Below are positions 7,979-16,007 of a DNA stretch of 64,000 nt, one piece after another. Under the pieces are notes generated by a model. The model made no database searches, was not told the origin of the DNA, and saw only the letters and a list, made by a program, of their open reading frames with translations. Origin of the DNA: Nitrospirales bacterium (GTDB lineage Bacteria > Nitrospirota > Nitrospiria > Nitrospirales > UBA8639); assembly GCA_029261355.1 (NCBI GenBank), contig JAJDBM010000010.1:240702-304701 (forward strand), read 5' to 3'. The number at the start of each line of letters is the position of its first letter. Positions within the stretch are counted from its first letter, which is position 1. The position numbers and the translations under genes are program-made.

Positions 7979-8752
7979 ATGGGAGAGGGATTCCGAAGAA
8001 GACGATGGGACCGATTGAGGGTATTGAGGTTGGCCTGTGGAGGTTTCACCCTCATGTTTTTACTTCTCATGAATGCATGGGGCGTGGCTAACGCGACCGA
8101 AGTATCATGGAGAGAAGCATCTCAAGAGCGGGTAGGGCAATTTGAGGTCATGCAACCGTTACATATTGTTTCGGTCCCTTCTCACGCATCGCCGAGGCTT
8201 TCTGAGAGAGCAGAGACTTTGTTTGACTTGTATTTTGATGAAGACCGTCCATTTATTGGAGGTTCGGCATACGAATCTATAGAAGAAGCCGTGGATATTC
8301 TTCATGCCCATCCTGAAGCAAAGCTTTCACTTGCAACCTATTGCGACCAAAGAAGTTCCACTGCCTATGGTATGGCGTTAAGTAATCAACGTACTAGGCA
8401 GGTGCAGGAATTCCTTCAAGACTTGGATATATTGAGTGTCCAGATTGTGACTGGAAGTTATGGGAATGAAGCTCTTCAATGTGGGGAAAAGAATTTTGCC
8501 TGCTGGGAAGAGCGAGGTCGGTTTCAATCTGCGTTTAAGTATCTCGCAATCAGTCACCCTAAGCTTGGCTGTTTCGTTCGTGTGGGTGTCATGGGAGAAG
8601 AGACATTTTTTTACAACATTTTTTTATCTAAGCAAACAACATTTTTACAGAAAATCACTCTGGCACCCGTTCTGAAGCGAAGGCGATTGTCACGATACGT
8701 TTTTCATTCCACCTCAACCTCTCCATCTTCTCAAATGATGGCTTTTCAATAA
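7979..8752 (+). CDS. Pal/OmpA-C-like exported protein
   Basis: 257 residues. A basic start (FRRRRWDRLR) and hydrophobic stretch with a likely cleavage at VANA before TEV give a signal peptide. From about residue 85 to 185 the sequence resembles the Pal/OmpA peptidoglycan-binding fold: YFDEDRPFI, SIEEAVDILHAHPEAKLSLATYCDQR, then GMALSNQRTRQVQEFLQDL, SYGNEALQCGE and CWEERGR. These match Pal's F.....L......L.I.GHCDERG, N..L...RA..V..YL, SYGEE.P.C and CW..NRR. The Asp of CDQR and the Arg of NQRTRQV would contact diaminopimelate. The usual RR..F/V ending is replaced by about 70 residues of uncertain nature, so the tail may be altered by an old frameshift. There is no lipobox Cys, so it is not Pal itself. 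Confidence 0.6.
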   Translation: MGEGFRRRRWDRLRVLRLACGGFTLMFLLLMNAWGVANATEVSWREASQERVGQFEVMQPLHIVSVPSHASPRLSERAETLFDLYFDEDRPFIGGSAYESIEEAVDILHAHPEAKLSLATYCDQRSSTAYGMALSNQRTRQVQEFLQDLDILSVQIVTGSYGNEALQCGEKNFACWEERGRFQSAFKYLAISHPKLGCFVRVGVMGEETFFYNIFLSKQTTFLQKITLAPVLKRRRLSRYVFHSTSTSPSSQMMAFQ

Positions 8753-8783
8753 ATTGACAAAGCTATTACTTCATCTGCAAAGA

Positions 8784-10565
8784 TTATAAGACCTCTAGGA
8801 CAATTTGGAAGTGAACCCCATGATCTTGGAGATTGGTGTTCGAATCTGGGATGTGATTTAATTGTTGTCCCCAATACACATTGGCATAGACATGCTGCAG
8901 GAGTGGGTGAGATTGCTGGCGGAACGAAAATCTCAATCCTGCACCAATACTCGCCAATGTGTGTGGCGAGGCTGTGTTGCCCTTTGCATCCCATGAACGT
9001 CCCACGTCTATGAATGGAGCAAACTGCATCGTCTCCATACCTAAGACGGAGGGAAGCACGGGAATACGCGATTCGATTGAAAACAAGTATGCGTTATCCC
9101 TAACAAGCGAATTTTCCCGATAGCCGCGCACGGTAAATCGACCACCCATGGCATATTGTTCAAGAGGAAAGAGTCGGTCGTTGGCGATTTGGAGATCCAT
9201 ACGCCCAATGACCTGAATTCCTAGCGGATCAAAACGATGGGCGCCCTGCACTTGACCGATCCAACTAAAAAAATGGCTATCAGGAACAGAAGAAGTGGAA
9301 TTGATGGTCGCTCCTAATGTGCCGATGCCGAGGCTAAATCGGGATCGGGCTGAAAGGACTTGATTAGGGTTGCGATTGACCCATTCCTGAGCGAAGCGTA
9401 ACACTGAGAGTACTGCTTTCCCTTGAGCGGTCGTTCCTGGGGTAAATGAAAATGGTATGCCCAGCAAGAAGTTTTTATTTCGTAACCGTTCGCCAATCAA
9501 GGTAAGGACAAATTCCTGAGTTGGTGTTCGAAAGAGTGGTTGTCGGATGGACAAGGTGAAAATTTGCGTTTCACTTTTTATGTCTAACGGACTAAATCCC
9601 GCATTTTCAATCACTTCAAAGTCATTTTTTCGAAACTGAAAAAGCAGGGTCGTGTCCCAGGGTGTGAAGGGAAAGGCATAGCTGACATCGACGAGGGGTT
9701 TCACTCCTTTTGAATGTCCCCATGTAAAACTGAGGGAATCTCCAAATCCCAAAGGGTTCAGATGTGACACCGATGCAAGTACGCGTTCGGCCCCGACGGT
9801 TGGGGATTGGTAGTTGTTGAATTCCAGCCAGGCCTTCAATGGATGGGTTTCTTGGACCTTGAGGTTTAAAATGCTGGATCCAGGTGCAAGACCTGGTTGC
9901 AGTTCTGAGTTAAGTCGAGCGATACGTTGGTCTTGCAGGAATATTTGTAACCGATTTCGTAATTCGTTGAGATTAACAGGAGGTCCGGCGCTTTGGTTGA
10001 GGCGACTGGTAAAATAGAATGGATGAAACCAGGTTGTTCCTTCGACGTGAATGTCGGAGAGTTTTCCCTCGATGACTTGAAAGGTAATGATTCCATCTGC
10101 TGCAGATTGGTCCGGGAGGATCGCACCGGAGGTAATGTATCCTTTATTGACATAGACAAGTGTGATCGTGCGTCGTAATTCCTCTAACTGTTCAGTGGTG
10201 AGGTATTGATCGATATACGGTTTGACGACTAATGCTAGATCATTTTTGGACAACACGGTTGTGCCAATTACCCGAACTTCCTTCACAAAAACCTTCAATG
10301 GCGGTGCCCCATTTCCATTGTCAGGGATTGGGGCTACTGGAGGAAGAATGTGTGGGAGTGTTGTCTGAGGTGAAGAAGGAACTTCCTGGCGAGTAATCGG
10401 TGGTGGTGTGCCAAACAATCCGGTGGGATCATTCACCGGAGGTAATTGGTTTTGTGAAGATTCGTTCCCGAGAACAGCTGTTTCGAGCAATATACATGTT
10501 GAAAGGACAAATATAATGATAGAGATTAGACGGGATGGTGGATGAAGTCTCCTAGTCTCTTTCAT
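8784..10565 (-). CDS. Two-partner secretion outer-membrane transporter (TpsB; ShlB/FhaC/HecB family)
   Basis: Outer-membrane beta-barrel that would export a TpsA exoprotein. The 593 residues comprise a signal peptide (IIIFVLSTCILLETAVLG), a Pro-rich linker (about 40-85), two POTRA domains (about 88-240; the first has VKEVRVIGTTVLSKNDL and YVNKGYITSGAILPDQ, the second IHVEGTTWFHPFYFTSRL), then a 16-strand-type barrel to the C-terminus. The conserved loop L6 motif is present as GGRFTVRGY (about residue 480). Length matches family members (550-600). The gene looks intact, but the only TpsA trace nearby is the stump at 6502-6745. It converges with the Pal-like gene, 31 bp apart. Confidence 0.88.
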   Translation of the reverse strand: MKETRRLHPPSRLISIIIFVLSTCILLETAVLGNESSQNQLPPVNDPTGLFGTPPPITRQEVPSSPQTTLPHILPPVAPIPDNGNGAPPLKVFVKEVRVIGTTVLSKNDLALVVKPYIDQYLTTEQLEELRRTITLVYVNKGYITSGAILPDQSAADGIITFQVIEGKLSDIHVEGTTWFHPFYFTSRLNQSAGPPVNLNELRNRLQIFLQDQRIARLNSELQPGLAPGSSILNLKVQETHPLKAWLEFNNYQSPTVGAERVLASVSHLNPLGFGDSLSFTWGHSKGVKPLVDVSYAFPFTPWDTTLLFQFRKNDFEVIENAGFSPLDIKSETQIFTLSIRQPLFRTPTQEFVLTLIGERLRNKNFLLGIPFSFTPGTTAQGKAVLSVLRFAQEWVNRNPNQVLSARSRFSLGIGTLGATINSTSSVPDSHFFSWIGQVQGAHRFDPLGIQVIGRMDLQIANDRLFPLEQYAMGGRFTVRGYRENSLVRDNAYLFSIESRIPVLPSVLGMETMQFAPFIDVGRSWDAKGNTASPHTLASIGAGLRFSFRQQSHPLLQHVYANVYWGQQLNHIPDSNTNLQDHGVHFQIVLEVL

Positions 10566-11389
10566 AAGAATGTCAGTTGTCTTTCCTTGTATGCCAAGGT
10601 TCTATTCTGCGATGTGAGTAGAGCCATGCAAACTTCTAGGGGGAAATGCCATAGCGGCATTAACTGTCAGCACAAAAAACTCGTTCTGCGATTGACGACA
10701 TATCTAAGGGGGCTGTTCGTGAGTCAGCATATGCACATGATATTGAAAAGGGATAAAAGTATACTCGTTCTTTCTATTAAAGCAAACTAGGGGGGCTGTG
10801 TTTGAGGCGATTTAACGTTGATTTGCATTACGCCAAGAAGGTGCTGGAACATGCTTGGAGGAAGGTAGAGCTTCTTATTATGAAGAAGGTCTGTAGAATC
10901 TGATTAATATGCGTAGGACATTGAGTATTGAGTGATGATCAGATTTGTGGTTCAATGATTTATTTCAATACTAATGACGAATTCCTAAGGTTACAGGATA
11001 TTGTGTGGTGATCCGATGGGAAATGATCGAATGAGGTTCTTTGTCTTGAGCTTCAGGAATTGAGGGCGTAGTTGGTTGATTGTGCTCTAACATTCTTGGC
11101 GTTTGTCAAATAAGGAGGCAGAGGCCTATCGACTTTTTATCTTTCGTTAATTTTCGATTAATGTAGCCGATACATTTACATGAAGCTGTTGAACTGGGAA
11201 ATGAGAAGACGTATCTTGGAAAAAGGTATGTTTTTATGAGTGGTTGCCGGGTATAATTGGGGGATGAGGCCATAGACTATTTGAGTGAATTTGAATTGAT
11301 ATTTCTTAAGAGAGATAGAACGTTTGAGGCTGTTTTTTAATAGGTTTCTTTAAATGGTGCAGATCACTCTCTAGGCCAGTGAGGGACAT
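10566..11389. other. Gene-free stretch of 0.8 kb
   Basis: AT-rich sequence between the tpsB start and the SWIM gene, so it must hold the promoters of both. I could not pick a convincing -35/-10 pair. The largest frame (10542-10790) lacks a ribosome site and overlaps the tpsB start. Confidence 0.5.
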
Positions 11390-12247
11390 ATGCGGAATCG
11401 TATTTCATGTTCGGCGCAAACGCTCACGCAACTTGAACCTGCTATGATTCGGTCAGTGGTTGGTGGACAGGTTTACGGGCTTGGAAATCAATATTTTACT
11501 GAAAGCCGCGTGCGAATTCTGGAGACTGCTGATGGGACGGTTTCAGCTGAGGTGAGTGGCACCTTTGGGATCTATACCCAAACCGTCAAATTACGGTCAG
11601 GTGTCTTGGCGACGAAATGTTCATGTCCCTCCAATGAGAAGCCGTTTTGTCGTCATTGTGTGGCTGTTCTACTTCAGCACTATCAAGAAATGGCGACTGA
11701 AGAGGCCCCCGCTCAAGAGCCCGACCCTCCAGTCGTATCGGCACAAGAGGCCAGGCAGAGTGATACGTCCCAGTCAACTGACTTTAATTTTCGAGACGTC
11801 ACGACCTTTGTGGATTGGATGCAGTCTTGTGTGGGAGGGCTAGGACGAGACCCCTCACTACCGGTATTGCCTAAATTGCCTCCAGGAGCTGTAAGAGGGT
11901 GGGGCGAAGCCATTGATTCACTTCATCGGCAGTTCCTGGACAGCGAAGAGGCTCGCATGGAAACACAAATGAATCTCCAGGCTGCTCAAGAGCAAATTGT
12001 TAGCTTTACCCAGGCATTAGATGAAGCGCGTCGTGAGGCAAAGGATGCGCAGGGGGCATGCGCCGGATTGCAAACAGAAATTAAGCAATATCAAGAGTCA
12101 CTCAGTGATGCGGACAATGTTCGTGAACAGAGAGACCGAGGTGCTCAGCAAATGAAAGTCACTCGTGAGGAGCTTCAGAAAAAGACTAGTGAATTGAGTG
12201 GAATTGTTGAAGCCATAAGCCATTTGTCTCAAAACTTAAAAGAATAG
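11390..12247 (+). CDS. SWIM zinc-finger and coiled-coil protein
   Basis: 285 residues. Residues about 55-100 form a SWIM-type zinc finger: the C-x-C pair in CSCPSNEKPFCRHC followed after seven residues by C-x-H. The region before it (VGGQVYGLGNQYF, VSAEVSGTFGIYTQTVKL) is the usual lead-in to SWIM domains in bacteria. After a Pro/Glu-rich linker, residues about 185-285 are a long heptad-rich coiled coil (EEARMETQMNLQAAQEQI and onward). SWIM domains bind DNA or proteins; no helicase or transposase domain is attached here, so the role is open. The start ATG has GAGGGA 5 bp upstream and a terminator follows at 12373. Confidence 0.72.
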   Translation: MRNRISCSAQTLTQLEPAMIRSVVGGQVYGLGNQYFTESRVRILETADGTVSAEVSGTFGIYTQTVKLRSGVLATKCSCPSNEKPFCRHCVAVLLQHYQEMATEEAPAQEPDPPVVSAQEARQSDTSQSTDFNFRDVTTFVDWMQSCVGGLGRDPSLPVLPKLPPGAVRGWGEAIDSLHRQFLDSEEARMETQMNLQAAQEQIVSFTQALDEARREAKDAQGACAGLQTEIKQYQESLSDADNVREQRDRGAQQMKVTREELQKKTSELSGIVEAISHLSQNLKE

Positions 12248-12372
12248 ACATCGTCTTCTTAGTCGCCTGTTGGTCTGTTCCTGTTATTTCCCCGCCTTCT
12301 ATCGCTTTGTCATTCCTTCTGTCCTAGTCGAAACTATTAACCCGTTGGTTTTTCACTATGGGGTTGTTGCTT

Positions 12373-12393
12373 AAAGCCGCTAGCGGCTTTTTA
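12373..12393 (+). terminator. Intrinsic terminator after the SWIM gene
   Basis: Palindromic stem AAAGCCGC/GCGGCTTT (12373-12380 and 12383-12390) followed by TT. The loop is very short, so the outer pairs may open to CTAG. It lies 126 bp past the SWIM stop codon. Confidence 0.65.
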
Positions 12394-12851
12394 GTCCTTT
12401 TGCCGTGTGGTGGCCATGAGGTTCTCTGAACGCACACACGCTATGTCAGCTACGTGATTCGGCCCCACTTGTATCGATTTCGCGAAAGTCTGGTGCTCAC
12501 GTACTGTTCGTACGTTCTGCGCCTGACTTGGGCACCTATCATTGGCACAGAGAAAATCCGTCGAATGCCAATGAAGTAATTAGGTTCTATGACGTATTGA
12601 CCTGGAATGATTGTGTCCAAGGCTGTGGCGTCTTGCCTGGGGCGCCTTGCATTCCATATCTTGTAGAGCTGGACGGGTTTTATTAACGTGCGCCACCATC
12701 TGCTGACTCTGGAGGCAACACTTTTTTGAACCGATCCGAGGCTTTTGCGGCTAAACGTGCTCCTGGGCTTGTTTGCTGATGGAGATCATCATTATCAATG
12801 TTTCCACTATCGTTGCAGCCTGACGATGCCTGAAGTTGTTCTGATTATCTA
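12394..12851. other. Gene-free stretch
   Basis: No supported gene. A hairpin, TTCTGAT/ATCAGAA (12839-12845 and 12851-12857), overlaps the stop codon of the minus-strand ATPase gene but has no T-run. A short inverted repeat around GTAC sites near 12500 looks like chance. Confidence 0.45.
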
Positions 12852-13727
12852 TCAGAATGTGGCAAGTAAATTATCTGCGATTTGTTCCAACGCGATTGCA
12901 GCAGGAGACGTAGGGTCAAGGTCAATGACCGGTAAGTATTTGTGGACAGACCGTGCGACTGATTCATGGTCTGGGATTTTACCAAGAAGGGTAAGGTTGG
13001 TGCCGACATATTGCTTGAGCAGGCTTTGGAGTTGCAGTGTATTGATTCGAGAGCCAGGCGTAACTCGATTGAGGATTAAGTAGGGATGGAATTCCTGTAG
13101 TGCTTGTTGAGCTGCCGGAATGCCTTGTTCGTTAGTTTGTCCTACTGCTTCAAGGACCTCTGAGATACTTTGAAATTCTTTGTCGAGCATCGCATTGGCG
13201 ATGGGGTCACGGGCGGCAAACAATGTGAGGACTTTTCGGATAGCGGCGAGTTTTATGAAGCGATAGAGATCGAGAACTGAGGTTGGGTCAGGGGTGGCGA
13301 CGGAGAGATGGCGATCAGCTAAAAGGAAAAAATCAAGAGCATGATAATGAGTCCCAGCTCCGACATCGACTATAATGATGTCGGCATCTAATTCTTTGAG
13401 GTGGCGAATGAGGCGCTTTTTCTTAGCATATTGAAGGTTGGCGGTCCGCAACGTGTCCCCCGTGCCAGGAATCAAGCGAAGGTTTTGGTACCCATTAACT
13501 GGCTGGGCAATGTCGTTAAGGGATTTGTATCGATTGTTGAGAAAGTCCGTCAGTGTGGCTGTTGGGTGAAAAACTCCAAAGAGAATGTGTTGATTCGCTC
13601 CACCTGTATCGAGATCTGTCAAGATGACCCGTTTCCCCCGTTTTGTCAAAAGTAGGGCAAGATTGCTGCTAATAACACTTTTCCCTACCCCGCCTTTTCC
13701 TGATGCGATTGACAATATTTCAGCCAT
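12852..13727 (-). CDS. MinD/ParA/Mrp-type P-loop ATPase
   Basis: 291 residues with the deviant Walker A SGKGGVGKSVISSNLA at the N-terminus (about 8-23), the switch I region DLDTGGANQH (about 38-47), Walker B IIIVDVGAG (about 116-124) and the downstream LILNRV nucleotide-base pocket. This is the MinD/FlhG-like branch (two Lys in KGGVGKS), a family that dimerises on ATP and positions or recycles other complexes. No minC, minE, parB or flagellar genes are near, so the target is unknown. The C-terminus lacks an obvious MinD membrane-targeting helix. The start is supported by AAGGA about 6 bp upstream. Confidence 0.85.
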   Translation of the reverse strand: MAEILSIASGKGGVGKSVISSNLALLLTKRGKRVILTDLDTGGANQHILFGVFHPTATLTDFLNNRYKSLNDIAQPVNGYQNLRLIPGTGDTLRTANLQYAKKKRLIRHLKELDADIIIVDVGAGTHYHALDFFLLADRHLSVATPDPTSVLDLYRFIKLAAIRKVLTLFAARDPIANAMLDKEFQSISEVLEAVGQTNEQGIPAAQQALQEFHPYLILNRVTPGSRINTLQLQSLLKQYVGTNLTLLGKIPDHESVARSVHKYLPVIDLDPTSPAAIALEQIADNLLATF

Positions 13728-13994
13728 ACCATTCCTTCATGAGGCAATAGAATGGGGCACCGGTGTAAAAACCCATGCTTTTTTGTTTTCCTAAGTTAAG
13801 TAAGCTAATCCCAAAAATCAGTTGAAGTATGCTGACTGCCCCTACGGTATCAAGCATTTCAAGATACGGAGCGTCATTGAGTCGACTATTGCATACGTTG
13901 ATATATCCTTCAGGATTAGTCTATCATGGGGGGTTGCTTAAGCCTATTCAAGTAAATTGTATGTGTGAGAAGCCTGGGAATTTTTATTCAAAAC

Positions 13995-14152
13995 TATAAT
14001 AAAGTTGGTGCTAAGTCTGAGGATTTTGTGACGTAGCGACTTTTTCTTTGGGCCGCAAAAGCAAGAGGGTACGCGAGCTGTCTCTCTTGCCTTTATTCTG
14101 TGGAAATGCTAGTGTTGAAGCAGGTGAAGTGGGCGAATGCCCACTTTTTTTT
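13995..14152 (+). promoter_or_regulatory. rimP operon leader with two hairpins
   Basis: A TATAAT box (13995-14000) lacks a recognisable -35. Downstream, hairpin 1 is GCAAGAG/CTCTTGC (14061-14067 and 14084-14090) and hairpin 2 is a full intrinsic terminator (14127-14152). The arrangement of leader hairpin, terminator and rimP-nusA-infB matches the attenuated leaders known upstream of rimP in other bacteria (analogy, not shown homology). A NusA-sensitive read-through control would make sense because nusA is in the operon. Confidence 0.5.
14127..14152 (+). terminator. Terminator/attenuator before rimP
   Basis: Stem AAGTGGGC (14127-14134), loop GAAT, stem GCCCACTT (14139-14146), then T to 14152. 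The closest start codon upstream of conserved RimP sequence (14137) lies inside this hairpin, so that start is rejected. Confidence 0.85.
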
Positions 14153-14220
14153 GGTCTTTTCTTCTAAGATTACTTCACCTTGTCGTTCCTATTAAATGGA
14201 GGATCTATTCGTTTTTGAGC

Positions 14221-14712
14221 ATGATGGCACCTGCCCAAAGTCTAGAACAGCGGATTGAGCAAGTTGCTATTCCCTTGGTCCGTGCTCTTAATCTAGATCT
14301 TGTGGAAGTCACATGTTTAGGGAAGGGTGGGGGATCGTGTATTCGCGTGACTGTAGATAAGGAAGGTGGGGTCGGGATTGCTGATTGTGAGCAATTGCAC
14401 CATTCCTTGGCTCGCGCCCTTGATGTTTTAGACCCGATTCCTCAGACCTACAGAATTGAGGTTTCTTCCCCTGGGTTAGCCCGCTCGCTTAAACATCGAA
14501 ATGATTACCAGCGTTCGCTTCAAAAACTTATACGAATACAATTTCTAGATCCCTACGAAGGAAAGTCCTCGGTGGTGGGGCAATTGCTTGCTGTGTCGGA
14601 TGAGGGAATTAGGGTGATGGTTCGTGGTCCATCTAAGAAAAAAGTGAAAGATCAACAGCTTGACGTGGCGTGGGAAATGATTACCAAATGTCGCTTAGAA
14701 GTCGAGTTCTAG
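14221..14712 (+). CDS. rimP: Ribosome maturation factor RimP
   Basis: Helps 30S subunit maturation. The N-terminal alpha/beta domain runs from LEQRIEQVAIPLVRALNLDLVE through GGGSCIRVTVDKEGGV to the family-typical DCEQLHHSLARALD, RIEVSSPGLARSLKH and a C-terminal SH3-like barrel (about 100-164). The start is uncertain. ATG 14221 or 14224 gives a usual-length protein (about 164 residues) but lies 18 bp from GGAGG (14198-14202); an in-frame TTG at 14215 is 12 bp from it. The longer frame from 14137 adds a hydrophobic stretch and starts inside the terminator. First gene of the rimP-nusA-infB operon. Confidence 0.9.
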   Translation: MMAPAQSLEQRIEQVAIPLVRALNLDLVEVTCLGKGGGSCIRVTVDKEGGVGIADCEQLHHSLARALDVLDPIPQTYRIEVSSPGLARSLKHRNDYQRSLQKLIRIQFLDPYEGKSSVVGQLLAVSDEGIRVMVRGPSKKKVKDQQLDVAWEMITKCRLEVEF

Positions 14713-14784
14713 ATAATATGAAATCAAGTGATATGGGTCGAGTCCCAATCAACAAATTAGGGTCAACTAGACTGGGAGTTCTTC

Positions 14785-15987
14785 ATGAAACGTGAATTGA
14801 TGACAGTCATTGAGCAGATTGGCCGTGAGAAGGGCATTGATAAGGGTCGGGTTCTTGCGGCTGTCGAATCGGCTCTTTTGACGGCTGCCAAAAAACGTTA
14901 TGGCCATGGAGAAAACATTCAAGTTGATGTTGACCAAGAAACAGGGGAAATCTCTATTGTTTCATTGAAAACTATTGCTGAGACCGTCACTGATATCCAT
15001 ACGGAAATTTCTTTAGAAGAAGCTCGTCAGATCGATGGCGACGCTGAGATGGGTGATGAAATTGGTTCCTTAATTGATATGGAGGAGTTTGGGAGGATTG
15101 CGGCACAAGCGGCAAAGCAGGTTATTTGCCAAAAGGTCAGGGAGGCTGAGTGGGAAGCTGTTGAACGCGACTATTCCAAGCGGCAGGGCGATCTTGTTCA
15201 TGGAGTCATACTCGGGCAGGAACGCCGTAATTACCTCGTTGAAATTGGGAAAACCGAGGCATTGCTCCCTTTGCAAGAGCAAATCCCGAGGGAAACGCAC
15301 CGTCGAGGTGACCGAATACGGGCCTATCTCCTCGAGGTACGTCGGACACCGAAAGATGTGCAGGTCATTTTATCGAGAGCGCATCCACAATTTGTCGTTA
15401 AGCTCTTTGCTTTAGAAGTCCCTGAAGTTTCAGAGAAAATCGTTGAAATCAAAGGGGTTGTTCGTGAACCAGGGGACCGGACAAAAATTTCGGTGGCGTC
15501 TCGTGATAAAGCCGTTGATCCGGTTGGGGCTTGCGTGGGTATTAAGGGGTCCCGTGTTCAGGCGATTGTAAGGGAATTGCGTGGAGAGAAAATTGATATC
15601 ATTCCCTGGACGAATGATCCTCGGGTATTTATTGGGGAGGCATTAAATCCGGCTTCAATTGAAAAGGTTGGAATTGATGAGGAGAAAAAGGCTGCTCTTG
15701 TTGTGGTTGCCGACTCCCAGCTCTCATTAGCCATTGGAAAAAATGGTCAAAATGTTCGCTTGGCGGCTAAATTGACAGGATGGAAAATCGATATTATCAG
15801 TGCCACTGAATATGAAAAGGAAAAACTTGAGAGGGATCGTGATATTAAAGCAGCTTTAGAGGAAGAGACTGCGCAGCTGGATCAAGGTGACTCTTCTGTG
15901 TTGCGTGAATCTGAAGTCTCGAATGGTGAAGCAAGTAGTGTAGATAATACTGAAAGCAAGCCGTCGCCGACAACTGAAACCGTCTAA
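14785..15987 (+). CDS. nusA: Transcription termination/antitermination factor NusA
   Basis: RNA polymerase-binding factor controlling pausing, termination and antitermination. Order: N-terminal RNAP-binding domain (about 1-125, starts KRELMTVIEQIGREKGI), S1 domain (about 130-200, with GDLVHGVILGQERRNYLVEIG), KH1 (about 225-285, GACVGIKGSRVQAIVRELRG) and KH2 (about 290-350, LAIGKNGQNVRLAAKLTGW). At 400 residues it has no acidic-repeat C-terminal domains of the E. coli type, only an acidic low-complexity tail. GGGAG lies 8 bp before the ATG. Confidence 0.97.
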   Translation: MKRELMTVIEQIGREKGIDKGRVLAAVESALLTAAKKRYGHGENIQVDVDQETGEISIVSLKTIAETVTDIHTEISLEEARQIDGDAEMGDEIGSLIDMEEFGRIAAQAAKQVICQKVREAEWEAVERDYSKRQGDLVHGVILGQERRNYLVEIGKTEALLPLQEQIPRETHRRGDRIRAYLLEVRRTPKDVQVILSRAHPQFVVKLFALEVPEVSEKIVEIKGVVREPGDRTKISVASRDKAVDPVGACVGIKGSRVQAIVRELRGEKIDIIPWTNDPRVFIGEALNPASIEKVGIDEEKKAALVVVADSQLSLAIGKNGQNVRLAAKLTGWKIDIISATEYEKEKLERDRDIKAALEEETAQLDQGDSSVLRESEVSNGEASSVDNTESKPSPTTETV

Positions 15988-16007
15988 CGTATGAGGGTTA
16001 TTACTGG

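Noticed and set aside
10542..10790. 82-codon ORF upstream of tpsB
   Set aside because: It overlaps the tpsB start on the other strand and lacks a ribosome site.
12470..12560. Short inverted repeat around GTAC sites as an attachment site or tRNA-like fold
   Set aside because: Only a few base pairs and no cloverleaf or repeat partner in the window.
14137..14220. Longer N-terminus for RimP with a hydrophobic stretch
   Set aside because: The start codon lies inside an intrinsic terminator hairpin, and RimP is cytoplasmic with a conserved N-terminus that begins at about 14221.
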